Assembly: GCA_040881945.1 (NCBI GenBank)
Contig: JBBECF010000095.1
Span: 1-28,298 of the forward strand
Reading direction: 5' to 3'
Origin: JBBECF01 sp040881945
GTDB lineage: Bacteria > Pseudomonadota > Alphaproteobacteria > Dongiales > Dongiaceae
DNA length: 28,298 bases
The translations under genes were made by a program, and so were the position numbers. This document shows, piece after piece, positions 1 to 7,622 of this stretch. A model generated the notes under the pieces. That model was given only the letters and a program-made list of their open reading frames with translations, ran no database searches and was not told the origin of the DNA. How positions within the stretch are numbered: position 1 is the stretch's first letter; each line of letters starts with the position of its first letter.

Positions 1-362
1 CGACGGCGGCGATCTACGGCCAGGGCATGGGCGACAAGGTGGCGCTCATCACCGACGGCCGCTTCTCCGGCGCGACGCGCGGCTTCTGCGTCGGCCATGT
101 CGGGCCGGAGGCGGCGGTCGGCGGGCCGATCGGCCTGCTCAAGGACGGCGACACGATCCGCATCGACGCCACCAAAGGCACGCTCGACGTGGAACTGTCC
201 GAGGCCGAGTTGGCGGCCCGGCGCAAGGCGTGGCAGCCGCGGTCGACCGATTTCCAGTCGGGCACGCTGTGGCGCTACGCGCAGAACGTCGGCGATGCCG
301 AGAAGGGCGCCGTCACCCACCCCGGCGCCAAGGCCGAAACCCATGTCTACGCCGACATCTGA
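1..362 (+). CDS. ilvD: Dihydroxy-acid dehydratase, C-terminal fragment
   Basis: This is the last 119 or so codons of a gene that begins outside the window; the frame is open from base 3 to the TGA at 360-362. The visible part reads GQGMGDKVALITDGRFSG, then GHVGPEA and VGGPIGLL, and near the end GTLWRYAQ and GAVTHPGA. These blocks are characteristic of the C-terminal domain of the IlvD/Edd family, and the tail fits IlvD better than Edd (6-phosphogluconate dehydratase). IlvD is an iron-sulfur cytoplasmic enzyme that dehydrates dihydroxy-isovalerate and dihydroxy-methylvalerate in branched-chain amino acid synthesis. The cluster ligands and N-terminal domain cannot be seen here. The stop lies 15 bases before a long inverted repeat that could end its transcript. 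Confidence 0.93.
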   Translation, partial: TAAIYGQGMGDKVALITDGRFSGATRGFCVGHVGPEAAVGGPIGLLKDGDTIRIDATKGTLDVELSEAELAARRKAWQPRSTDFQSGTLWRYAQNVGDAEKGAVTHPGAKAETHVYADI

Positions 363-376
363 GCGAAAAAGGGAGT

Positions 377-454
377 AAAAAGGGGACATTCTTAATTTCC
401 GGGCTCAGCGCGACGGCGAGCGAAGCGGCAGGAAATTAGGAATGTCCCCTTTTT
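377..454. repeat. Near-perfect 24-bp inverted repeat (REP/MITE-like, possible terminator)
   Basis: The left arm (377-400) starts AAAAAGGGGACATTC and ends AATTTCC. The right arm (431-454) is its reverse complement except for one base, opposite position 392. The 30-base loop (401-430) is GC-rich. Both outer ends are A/T runs, so the folded RNA could end with a T tract in either direction and might terminate ilvD transcripts. Just left of the left arm, GCGAAAAAGGGA (363-374) resembles the flank-plus-arm sequence on the right, as if the edge were partly duplicated. From memory, GGGGACATTCCTAATTTCC-like arms occur as dispersed palindromes in many proteobacterial genomes. Whether this one belongs to such a family needs a genome search. 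The right arm contains the ATG used for the next gene. Confidence 0.8.
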
Positions 455-1965
455 CGCGCATCGCCGTCGGCGGCTTCCAGCACGAAACCAATACCTTCGC
501 GCCGCGCAAGGCGCGCTACGAGGACTTCGAGCACGCCGACGGCTGGCCGGGCCTGAGCCGTGGCGAGGGCCTGCCCGACGCCGTCGCCGGGATCAACCTG
601 CCGATTGCCGGATTCATCGAGGCGGCGCGCGGCGGCGGGCACGAGATCGCGCCGCTGCTGTGGTGCTCGGCGCCGCCCTCGGCCCAGGTCGAGGCGGACG
701 CCTACGAGCGCATCGTCGCGGCGCTGCTCGACGCGCTGGCCGCGGCCGGTCCGGTCGATGCCGTCTATCTCGACCTGCACGGCGCCATGGTGGCCGAGCA
801 TCTCGAGGACGGCGAGGGCGAGCTGCTGCGCCGGCTGCGCGCGCGCGTCGGTCCCGACCTGCCGGTCGTCGCCAGCCTCGATCTGCACGCCAATGTCAGC
901 GCGGCGATGGTCGAACGGTCCTCGGCGCTCGTCGCCTTCCGCAGCTATCCGCATCTGGACATGGCCGAGACCGGGGCGCGCGCCGCCGCGCTGCTCGATC
1001 GCCTGCTGGCCGGCGAGCGGCTGCACAAGGCGCTGCGCAAGCCGCCGTTCCTCATCCCCCTGCCGTGGCAATGCACGACGATCGAGCCGGCGGCGTCGAT
1101 CTACCGGCGGCTCGGCGAGCTCGAAACCGGCGCGGTTGCCAGCCTGTCCTTCACCCCCGGCTTCCCGCCGGCCGACGTCGAGCGCTGCGGCCCGGCCGTC
1201 ATCGCCTATGCCGCGAACCGGCCGGCGGCGGAGCGGGCGGCGGACGAGCTGGCCGCGGCGGTGCTGGCGGCCGAGGGCGCCTTCGCCGGCACGGTATACG
1301 AGCCGGACGACGCCGTCCGCCACGCGATGCGAACGGCCGCGCGGGTGGGCCGGCCGGTGATCCTGGCCGACACGCAAGACAACCCCGGCGCCGGCGCGCC
1401 CTCGGATTCCGTCGGCCTGCTCGAGGCGCTGGTGCGGCTCGGCGCGGTCGGCGCCGTCGTCGCGAACGTCTGCGATCCCGCGGTCGCCGCGGCCGCCCAT
1501 GCGGCCGGCGAGGGCGCCGAGATCGCGGTCGGGCTCGGCGCCAAGTCGGGACTGCCCGGGCAGCATCCGTTCGACGCGACCTTCCGGGTCGAACGGCTGG
1601 GCAGCGGCGCGTTCACGGCCACCGGGCCGTTCTACTCCGGCGCGCGCATGAAGCTGGGGCCGATGGCGCTGCTGCGCGTCGCCGGCAGCGGCGTTCGCGT
1701 CATCGTCTCGAGCCGCAAGCAGCAGGCCGCCGACCAGGCGATGTTCCGCCATCTCGGCGTCGAGCCGGCCGACCAGAAGATCCTGGCGCTCAAGAGCACG
1801 GTGCATTTCCGCGCCGACTTCCAGCCGATCGCCGAGGCGATCCTGGTGGTGGCGGCGCCCGGCCCGAACCCGGTGGACCACCTGCATCTCGACTACCGCC
1901 GCCTGCGCCCCGATCTGCGCCTGACGCCGCTCGGCCCGACGCTCGGGCAACGGCAACGCCGTTAG
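442..1965 (+). CDS. M81 family metallopeptidase (MlrC/DUF1485-like)
   Basis: The 507-residue protein has the usual opening of the family, RIAVGGFQHETNTFAP, at residues 6-21. It also shows YLDLHGAM (His at about 113), SLDLHANVS (Asp 147, His 149) and a C-terminal half with DNPGAGAPSD and GPFYSGARMKLGP. These His and Asp residues are likely zinc ligands. The family is named for microcystinase MlrC, which cleaves linear microcystin peptides, but most members have unknown substrates and the real one here cannot be read from sequence. The only good ATG (442) lies inside the right arm of the inverted repeat, so residues 1-5 come from repeat sequence. Related proteins commonly start at the Met corresponding to the codon before RIAVGGF, which is TCG here. 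The stop overlaps the convergent GFA gene by four bases. Confidence 0.87.
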   Translation: MSPFSRIAVGGFQHETNTFAPRKARYEDFEHADGWPGLSRGEGLPDAVAGINLPIAGFIEAARGGGHEIAPLLWCSAPPSAQVEADAYERIVAALLDALAAAGPVDAVYLDLHGAMVAEHLEDGEGELLRRLRARVGPDLPVVASLDLHANVSAAMVERSSALVAFRSYPHLDMAETGARAAALLDRLLAGERLHKALRKPPFLIPLPWQCTTIEPAASIYRRLGELETGAVASLSFTPGFPPADVERCGPAVIAYAANRPAAERAADELAAAVLAAEGAFAGTVYEPDDAVRHAMRTAARVGRPVILADTQDNPGAGAPSDSVGLLEALVRLGAVGAVVANVCDPAVAAAAHAAGEGAEIAVGLGAKSGLPGQHPFDATFRVERLGSGAFTATGPFYSGARMKLGPMALLRVAGSGVRVIVSSRKQQAADQAMFRHLGVEPADQKILALKSTVHFRADFQPIAEAILVVAAPGPNPVDHLHLDYRRLRPDLRLTPLGPTLGQRQRR

Positions 1966-2384
1966 GCGGGCGTCGGGTCGGATCGCCGCCGGCGGTGCCG
2001 CGGCAGGTCGTCGTCGATGCGCAGCCAGGACACGCTGCTCTCGGTCCAGATATGATCCTGCGGCGGCAGCGCCGCCGGGTCGTCGAGGCTGGCGACGGTG
2101 ATGTCGATCCAGTCGGGCTCGGCGATCTCGCGGAAGGTCAGCGGCGTGCCGCAGCGCTTGCAGAAGCCGCGCCTCGCCCCGGGGCTCGACGCGAACTCGG
2201 CGATGTCGCCGGCGCTCACGGCGAAGCCGGCGGCCGGGAACGTCGCCCACGGGACGACCGGCGCGCCGGCGGCCCGCTGGCACATGCGGCAGTGGCAGTA
2301 AACCACCGAGCGCGGCGGCCCCTCGGCCCGGTAGCGCACCGCGCCGCACAGGCAGCCGCCGGAATAGGACGACGTCGCGGTCAC
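1962..2384 (-). CDS. GFA-family zinc protein (CENP-V/GFA fold)
   Basis: A 140-residue protein with the family's cysteine pattern: C11 and C13 (GGCLCG), C30-H-C32 and C35 (CHCRMC), and C75 and C78 (CKRCGTPL). Founding members were described as glutathione-dependent formaldehyde-activating proteins. Many relatives have no proven reaction, so a role in small thiol or aldehyde chemistry is only a suggestion. I start it at GTG 2384 because this gives a full-length family protein beginning just before YSGGCLCG. It also creates a GTGA overlap with the stop of the exonuclease gene, typical of translational coupling. It is therefore the last gene of a leftward erpA-xth-GFA unit. The TAA stop overlaps the M81 stop tail to tail. 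Confidence 0.85.
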   Translation of the reverse strand: MTATSSYSGGCLCGAVRYRAEGPPRSVVYCHCRMCQRAAGAPVVPWATFPAAGFAVSAGDIAEFASSPGARRGFCKRCGTPLTFREIAEPDWIDITVASLDDPAALPPQDHIWTESSVSWLRIDDDLPRHRRRRSDPTPA

Positions 2385-3178
2385 GGCTCGAGCTCGCACC
2401 ACACCGGCGTATGGTCGGACGGCCGGTCGAGCGCGCGCGGGCCACGGTCGACCCCGGCCGAAGTCAGGCGGTCGGCGGCCTGCGGCGACAGCAGCAAATG
2501 GTCGATGCGCAGGCCCTCGTCCTTCGCCCAGCGGCCGCCCTGATAGTCCCAATAGGTGTAGAGACCCAGTTCCGGGTGCAGCGCGCGCAGCGCGTCGGTC
2601 AGGCCGAGATGCAGCACGGCGCGGAAGGCGTCGCGCGATTCGGGCCGACACAGGGCGTCGTCGCGCCAGGCGACGGGGTCGTAGACGTCGTCGTCGGTCG
2701 GCGCGACGTTGTAGTCGCCGCCGAGCACCAGCGTCTCCTCGTGCTTCAACAGGTCGCGGGCGTGCGCCCGCAACCGGCTCAGCCACAGCAGCTTGTAGGG
2801 GAACTTGTCGCTGTCCACGGGATTGCCGTTCGGCGCGTAGATCGAGGCGACGCGCAGCACCTTGCGGCGGCCCTTGCCGGGCGGCTCGACCAGCGCCTCG
2901 ACATAGCGGGCAGCCTCGTCCTCGTCGTCGCCGGGCAGCGCCGTGCGCTCCACGTTGAGCGGGTGCTTCGACAGGATGGCGACGCCGTTGTAGGTCTTCT
3001 GCCCGACCACCGCCAGATTGTAGCCGAGATCCTCGATCTCCAGGCGCGGGAAGTCGTCGGCGACGGTCTTGATTTCCTGAAGCAACGCCACGTCCGGCGC
3101 GGCCTCGCGCAGCCAGTCGAGCAAATGCCCGAGCCGCGCCTTGACCGAATTGACGTTCCAGGTGGCGATGCGGATCAG
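2381..3178 (-). CDS. xth: Exonuclease III family DNA repair nuclease (CTG start)
   Basis: The protein (265 residues from CTG 3178) belongs to the ExoIII/APE1 endonuclease-exonuclease-phosphatase family, which cuts at abasic sites and removes 3' blocks during base-excision repair. It has RIATWNVNSVKAR at the N terminus, LLQEIK with Glu 35, GGDYNVAP, and SDHTPVW at the C terminus with catalytic Asp 255 and His 256. Family members start just before RIATWNVNS, where this sequence has CTG ATC CGC and no ATG, GTG or TTG in the 17 codons upstream. A GAGGAG Shine-Dalgarno-like sequence sits about eight bases before the CTG. The next usable start, TTG 3124, would remove the WNVNS active-site strand. 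The gene lies 37 bases after erpA and overlaps the GFA gene. A base error turning ATG into CTG is the main alternative. Confidence 0.88.
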   Translation of the reverse strand: MIRIATWNVNSVKARLGHLLDWLREAAPDVALLQEIKTVADDFPRLEIEDLGYNLAVVGQKTYNGVAILSKHPLNVERTALPGDDEDEAARYVEALVEPPGKGRRKVLRVASIYAPNGNPVDSDKFPYKLLWLSRLRAHARDLLKHEETLVLGGDYNVAPTDDDVYDPVAWRDDALCRPESRDAFRAVLHLGLTDALRALHPELGLYTYWDYQGGRWAKDEGLRIDHLLLSPQAADRLTSAGVDRGPRALDRPSDHTPVWCELEP

Positions 3179-3215
3179 TGGCCCGGCTCCTCGCGCAAGC
3201 GACCCACGCCGGCCG

Positions 3216-3572
3216 TCAGACCGCGAACGAGTTACCGCAGCCGCAGGACGACGTGGCGTTGGGGTTCCTGATCTGGAACGCCGCGCCGACCAGGTCCTCG
3301 ACGAAGTCGATCTCGGCGCCGGCCAGCAGGCCGAGCGAGACGCTGTCGATGACCACGCGGACGCCGTCGCGCTCGAAGGTGGCGTCGTCCTCGTGCCGGG
3401 CGGCGTCGAAGGCGAAGCCGTACTGGAAGCCCGAGCAGCCGCCGCCGGAGACCGACACGCGCAGCATCAGATCGGCGTTCGCCTCCGCGGCGACCAGCGT
3501 CGCCAGGCGGCGGGCGGCGCTGGCGCTGATGCTGACGGCCGGCGCCGGGGGCGCCGCGGTGTCCAGGCTCAT
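3216..3572 (-). CDS. erpA: Iron-sulfur cluster insertion protein ErpA (HesB/IscA type)
   Basis: A 118-residue A-type carrier that delivers Fe-S clusters to target proteins in the cytoplasm. The body carries SGGGCSGFQYGF (Cys 46) and ends with SSCGCGNSF (Cys 110 and Cys 112), which gives the three conserved cluster ligands. The N terminus has a short Ala/Pro-rich stretch before the fold begins at about residue 13. I use ATG 3572, preceded by GAGGAG and GAGG ribosome-binding sequence. The frame is open back to an ATG at 3617, but that codon lies inside a TATAAT-like promoter element, so it is very unlikely to be translated. ErpA versus the closely similar IscA cannot be fully separated by eye; the placement beside xth and opposite dgt favours ErpA. 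Confidence 0.9.
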   Translation of the reverse strand: MSLDTAAPPAPAVSISASAARRLATLVAAEANADLMLRVSVSGGGCSGFQYGFAFDAARHEDDATFERDGVRVVIDSVSLGLLAGAEIDFVEDLVGAAFQIRNPNATSSCGCGNSFAV

Positions 3573-3615
3573 CCTCACGCTCCTCGACCGGGCCGGAAAC
3601 CGTGGCCCATAAAAC

Positions 3616-3621
3616 ATTATA
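3616..3621 (-). promoter_or_regulatory. -10 element for erpA-xth-GFA
   Basis: On the minus strand this hexamer is exactly TATAAT, about 44 bases before the erpA ATG at 3572. No convincing -35 sits 16-18 bases upstream. The match in such GC-rich DNA, inside the divergent erpA/dgt gap, makes it a reasonable promoter core. Confidence 0.55.
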
Positions 3622-3690
3622 GCACACCCTGCCCGAACGCCTAGGTAAGCGGCCGACCGGCGTTTTCAAAGACCGCCCGGCGGGCGGCCG

Positions 3691-3720
3691 TTGCGCGCCG
3701 CCGCCCGGGAAGCGTAGTGT
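3691..3720 (+). promoter_or_regulatory. Possible dgt promoter
   Basis: TTGCGC (3691-3696) and TAGTGT (3715-3720) are 18 bases apart. The -10-like box ends only seven bases before the dgt ATG, so a transcript from it would have almost no leader. An inverted repeat, CCGCCCG/CGGGCGG at 73-87 of the same hundred (3673-3687), lies just upstream. This is a weak call based on consensus matching only. Confidence 0.3.
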
Positions 3721-3727
3721 CGCCGCC

Positions 3728-4924
3728 ATGTCGGTCGCGCCCTCCGCCCTGCAGCCCTATGCCAGCCGGCCGCAGGCCAGTCGCGGGCGGCTCGTCGCGG
3801 AGCCCGAGAGCGCGACGCGCACGCCGCACCAGCGCGACCGCGACCGCATCATCCATTCGACCGCCTTCCGCCGGCTCAAGTACAAGACCCAGGTGTTCGT
3901 CTATCACGAGGGCGACCACTACCGGACGCGGCTGACGCACAGCCTCGAGGTCGCCCAGATCGCCCGCTCGATCGGGCGCGCGCTCGGCCTCAACGAGGAT
4001 TTGGCGGAGGCTGTCGCGCTCGCCCACGACCTCGGCCACACGCCGTTCGGCCACGCCGGCGAGGACGCGCTGGACGAGGCCCTGGCGCCGTTCGGCGGCT
4101 TCGACCACAACGAGCAGACCTTCCGGGCGGTGACGCTGCTGGAACGGCGCTACGCCGCCTTCGATGGCCTGAACCTGACCTGGGAGTGCCTCGAGGGCGT
4201 GGTCAAGCACAACGGCCCTCTGCGCGGCCCGCGCTCCACGGCGGGGGACAATCCGGTGCCGCGCAGCATCGCCGAGTACTCGGCGCAGCGGCAGGACCTG
4301 GAGCTGGACACCTGGCCGGGGATTGAGGCGCAGGTCGCCGCCCTGGCCGACGACATCGCCTACAACAACCACGACATCGACGACGGATTGCGCGCCGGGC
4401 TGTTCGGCGTCGAGGACCTGGCCGCGGTGCCGCTGGTCGGGCCGGTGTTCGCGGCGGTCGCTGCCGACCATCCCGGCCTCGAGACCGCGCGGCTGATCCA
4501 CGAATCGGTGCGCCGTTTGATCGACCTGATGGTGAACGACCTGATAGACGAGACGCGCCGGCGGCTGGCCGCGGCGCGGCCCGCGACGGCGGCCGAGTTG
4601 CGCCGCCTCGACGGCGCGGTCGTCGGGTTCTCCGAGGCGATGCGCGAGAACGACCGGGCGCTGAAGCGCTTTTTGTTCGAGCGCATGTACCGCCACCACC
4701 GGGTCAATCGAATGAGCAGCAAGGCGCGGCGCGTGGTGCGCGACCTGTTCGACCTCTACCTCGCCGAACCGGACTGCCTGCCGGACGAATGGCGCGCCCC
4801 GTGCGACGCCGCCGCGACGCCGCGCACGGCGCGAATCGTCGCCGACTACATCGCCGGCATGACCGACCGCTACGCGCTCCAGGAGCATCGCCGCCTGTTC
4901 GACCTCTACGCCGGATCGCAATGA
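3728..4924 (+). CDS. dgt: dNTP triphosphohydrolase (dGTPase-like HD protein)
   Basis: A 398-residue HD-domain enzyme of the Dgt type, which splits dNTPs into nucleoside and triphosphate and so limits nucleotide pools. Visible motifs are FRRLKYKTQVF, the metal-binding His 71 in RLTHSLEV, the His-Asp pair at 100-101 followed by LGHTPFGHAGE, and FDHNEQ. Length and motifs fit the shorter dGTPase-like group rather than the 500-residue E. coli enzyme, so the preferred nucleotide is uncertain. The start ATG comes after a gap shared with divergent erpA. The TGA stop overlaps the argS ATG in an ATGA junction, so it heads a tightly coupled operon. Confidence 0.92.
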   Translation: MSVAPSALQPYASRPQASRGRLVAEPESATRTPHQRDRDRIIHSTAFRRLKYKTQVFVYHEGDHYRTRLTHSLEVAQIARSIGRALGLNEDLAEAVALAHDLGHTPFGHAGEDALDEALAPFGGFDHNEQTFRAVTLLERRYAAFDGLNLTWECLEGVVKHNGPLRGPRSTAGDNPVPRSIAEYSAQRQDLELDTWPGIEAQVAALADDIAYNNHDIDDGLRAGLFGVEDLAAVPLVGPVFAAVAADHPGLETARLIHESVRRLIDLMVNDLIDETRRRLAAARPATAAELRRLDGAVVGFSEAMRENDRALKRFLFERMYRHHRVNRMSSKARRVVRDLFDLYLAEPDCLPDEWRAPCDAAATPRTARIVADYIAGMTDRYALQEHRRLFDLYAGSQ

Positions 4925-6684
4925 ACCCGTACCGCCATTTCCGCGACGAAGTGGTGCGTCTGCTCGAACGCATGGAAGCCGCCGGCGAGCTGCCCGCCGG
5001 CCTCGATTTCGGCCGCGTCGCCGTCGAGCCGCCGCGCGATCCGGCCCATGGCGACCTGTCGACCAACGCCGCCATGGTGCTGGCGAAGCCGGCGGGCATG
5101 GCGCCGCGCGCTCTGGCCGAGCGGCTGGTGCCCCGCTTGGCGGAGCACCCGGCGGTGACGGCGGCCGAGGCCGCCGGGCCGGGATTCATAAACCTGCGCC
5201 TGGCCGCGCCGTTCTGGCTGGACCGGCTGCGCGAGGTGCTCCACGCCGGGCCGGCCTATGGCAATTCGGACATGGGCCGCGGCACGAAGGTCAATGTCGA
5301 GTACGTCTCGGCCAACCCGACCGGGCCGCTGCATGTCGGCCACGGGCGCGGCGCGGTCTTCGGCGACGCCTTGGCGGCGCTGCTCGCCAAGGCCGGCTAC
5401 GCGGTGACCAAGGAATATTACATCAACGACGCCGGCGCCCAGCTCGAGGCCTTGGCCCGGTCCGTCCATTTCCGTTACCGCGAGGCCCTGGGCGAGGACG
5501 TCGGGCCGATACCCGAGGGCCTCTATCCGGGCGAATACCTCGTTCCCGCCGGCCGGAAGCTGGCCGAGCGCGACGGCGCCAAATGGCTGTCGGTGCCCGA
5601 GGAAGGACCGCAGGGATGGCGCGAGCCTCTCGCGAATTTCGGCCGCGACGAGATGATGGTCCTCATCCGCGCCGATTTGGCGGCGCTCGGCATCTGGCAG
5701 GACGAGATCATCTCGGAGCGCGACCAGCACCGGACGGGCAAGGTGGGTCACGCCTTCGATATTCTGAAGGGAAAGGGGCTGATCTACGAAGGCGTCCTGG
5801 AGCCGCCGAAGGGCAGGCCGATCGAGGACTGGGAGCCGCGCAAGCAGTGGCTGTTCAGGGCCACCCAGTTCGGCGACGACGTCGACCGCCCCCTGAAGAA
5901 ATCCGACGGGAGCTGGACCTACTTCGCCGGCGACATCGCCTACCACCTGGACAAGATCGAACGCGGCTTCCAGTCGCTGATCGACGTCTGGGGCGCCGAC
6001 CACGGCGGCTATGTGAAGCGCATGAAGGCCGCGGTATCGGCGCTCAGCGACGGCAAGGTCGATCTCGACGTCAAGATCTGCCAGCTCGTCAACCTGCTGC
6101 GCGGCGGCGAGCCGGTGAAGATGTCGAAACGCGCCGGCACCTTCGTTTCGCTGCGCGAGGTGGTCGAGGAGGTGGGCGCGGACGTGGTCCGCTTCATCAT
6201 GCTGACGCGGCGGAACGACGCGCCGCTCGACTTCGACCTCGTCAAGGTCACCGAGCAATCGCGCGACAATCCGGTGTTTTACGTGCAGTATGCCCACGCG
6301 CGGGCGCGCTCGGTGTTGCGTCACGCGGCGGTCGAACTGCCGGAGATCGACCAGTCGCCGACCGCCCTGGCGGGCGCGCCGCTCGAACGCTTGACCGACC
6401 CGGCGGAGCTTGGATTGATCAAATTGATGGCAGGTTGGCCGCGCCTCGTGGAGACCGCGGCCGAAGCCCACGAGCCGCACCGCGTGGCGTTCTATCTCTA
6501 CGATCTCGCCGCCGCCTTTCACGGCCTGTGGAACAAGGGCAAGGACGAGGCGTCCTTGCGCTTCCTGTTGCCGGCCGACCGCAACCTGACGGCCGCCCGG
6601 TTGGCCCTGGTGTGGGGCGTCGCGGCGGTCATCGCCTCGGGCCTCGGCGTCGTCGGCGTACGGCCGGCCGAAGAGATGCGTTGA
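4921..6684 (+). CDS. argS: Arginyl-tRNA synthetase
   Basis: A 587-residue class I aminoacyl-tRNA synthetase that joins arginine to its tRNA. An N-terminal additional domain (DLSTNAAM at about 45-52) precedes ANPTGPLHVGHGRG, which contains the HIGH-type signature HVGH at 138-141. EYYINDAG follows, then GADHGGY, and the KMSKR form of the KMSKS loop at 400-404. The C-terminal anticodon-binding helical domain includes NPVFYVQYAHAR. The open frame extends 44 codons further upstream, but ATG 4921 begins the normal protein and forms the ATGA overlap with dgt. The stop shares its last base with the next start (TGATG). Confidence 0.97.
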   Translation: MNPYRHFRDEVVRLLERMEAAGELPAGLDFGRVAVEPPRDPAHGDLSTNAAMVLAKPAGMAPRALAERLVPRLAEHPAVTAAEAAGPGFINLRLAAPFWLDRLREVLHAGPAYGNSDMGRGTKVNVEYVSANPTGPLHVGHGRGAVFGDALAALLAKAGYAVTKEYYINDAGAQLEALARSVHFRYREALGEDVGPIPEGLYPGEYLVPAGRKLAERDGAKWLSVPEEGPQGWREPLANFGRDEMMVLIRADLAALGIWQDEIISERDQHRTGKVGHAFDILKGKGLIYEGVLEPPKGRPIEDWEPRKQWLFRATQFGDDVDRPLKKSDGSWTYFAGDIAYHLDKIERGFQSLIDVWGADHGGYVKRMKAAVSALSDGKVDLDVKICQLVNLLRGGEPVKMSKRAGTFVSLREVVEEVGADVVRFIMLTRRNDAPLDFDLVKVTEQSRDNPVFYVQYAHARARSVLRHAAVELPEIDQSPTALAGAPLERLTDPAELGLIKLMAGWPRLVETAAEAHEPHRVAFYLYDLAAAFHGLWNKGKDEASLRFLLPADRNLTAARLALVWGVAAVIASGLGVVGVRPAEEMR

Positions 6685-7622
6685 TGCCCTCCGACTTCCC
6701 CTTGCGCGGCGACGCGCAACGCGACCCGCGACTCGGGATCGAACCGGACGAGCGCGACGACCGGCCCGAGGACGACCGGCCCGACATTCCGCCGTTTCCG
6801 CCCGCTGGCCGCGACGATGTCTTCGGCCGGCCGCCGCGCCGCGGGCTGGCGCGCCTGCTGCCGATGCTCATCGTGGCGGTCGCCCTCGGCGGCTTCGCGG
6901 CGACGGTCTGGTGGGCCTACCGGTCGGCGACGACGCCGGTCGGCGAACCCGAGGCGCCGCTGATCGCGGCCGAACCGGGCCCCGAGAAATTGCGGCCCGA
7001 AAGCGAGGGGGGTCTCGAGGTCCCCGACCAGGACAAACTGGTCTACGAACAGATGGTCCCGGAGGCCGGTCGACCGCAGACGGAGCGGCTGCTGCTGCCG
7101 CCGGAGGCGCCGTTGCCGCCGGGCGCGCCACCGGTCGAGCCGTCGCCGCCCGTCGTCGCGGCGCCGCCGCCGGAGCCCGCAGCGCCGCCGCCGCCCATCG
7201 TCGCGGCGGCGCTGCCGGAACCCGTGGCGCCGCCGTCCGTCGAGATCGCCGCGGCGACGCCGCCGGAGTCGCCGCCGCCCGAGCCGTCCCCGCCGCCCGA
7301 GACGCCGCCGGCGGTCGCGGCGCCGCCGCCGTCGCCCGTGCCGTCGCCGCCGCCCCTGGCCGTCGCTGCCGCCGGCGGGGCGCGCGTGCAGTTGGCCGCG
7401 GTGCGTTCGGCGGAGGCGGCCCGCGCCGAGTGGGCCCGCTTGCAGCGCCTGCATGACGACTCGCTGGGCGCGCTGCAGCTCGTCGTGGAGCAGGCCGATC
7501 TCGGCGACCGGGGGATATTCTTCCGGGTCCAGGCGGGACCGCTGGCGGACCGCGCCGCGGCCGCCGAGCTGTGCGCCCGACTGAAGGGCCGCAACCAGCC
7601 TTGCCTGGTCGTCGGACCATGA
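6684..7622 (+). CDS. SPOR-domain inner-membrane protein with proline-rich linker
   Basis: The 312-residue protein has a charged cytoplasmic N terminus (about 1-55), one transmembrane helix (about 56-79) and a long Pro/Ala/Glu-rich linker (about 138-232). A C-terminal SPOR domain (about 235-312) starts at ARVQLAAVRSAEAARAEW. SPOR domains bind glycan strands stripped of stem peptides, which accumulate at the septum. The layout resembles FtsN or DedD, but it is too generic to name. Its place between argS and nagZ is a common alphaproteobacterial arrangement, linking it to peptidoglycan remodelling. The start overlaps the argS stop by one base and the stop overlaps nagZ in ATGA, so the unit is translationally coupled. 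The linker is encoded by a repetitive GC-rich stretch (about 7095-7370). Confidence 0.88.
   Translation: MPSDFPLRGDAQRDPRLGIEPDERDDRPEDDRPDIPPFPPAGRDDVFGRPPRRGLARLLPMLIVAVALGGFAATVWWAYRSATTPVGEPEAPLIAAEPGPEKLRPESEGGLEVPDQDKLVYEQMVPEAGRPQTERLLLPPEAPLPPGAPPVEPSPPVVAAPPPEPAAPPPPIVAAALPEPVAPPSVEIAAATPPESPPPEPSPPPETPPAVAAPPPSPVPSPPPLAVAAAGGARVQLAAVRSAEAARAEWARLQRLHDDSLGALQLVVEQADLGDRGIFFRVQAGPLADRAAAAELCARLKGRNQPCLVVGP

Noticed and set aside
436..2445. Long antisense open frame of about 670 codons over the M81 and GFA genes
   Set aside because: It is an Arg/Ala/Gly-rich translation typical of shadows in very GC-rich DNA, has no family-like motifs, and lies opposite or out of frame to well-supported genes.
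3573..3617. Upstream ATG 3617 as erpA start
   Set aside because: It overlaps the TATAAT-like promoter element and adds 15 residues not typical of ErpA, while ATG 3572 has a good ribosome-binding site.
4789..4920. Upstream extension of argS
   Set aside because: The extension is a frame-shifted reading of the dgt 3' end; ATG 4921 gives the normal enzyme and an ATGA overlap.
7085..7380. Repetitive GC-rich tract as a tandem repeat element
   Set aside because: It is the coding sequence of the proline-rich linker of the SPOR protein, in frame and without a regular unit length.
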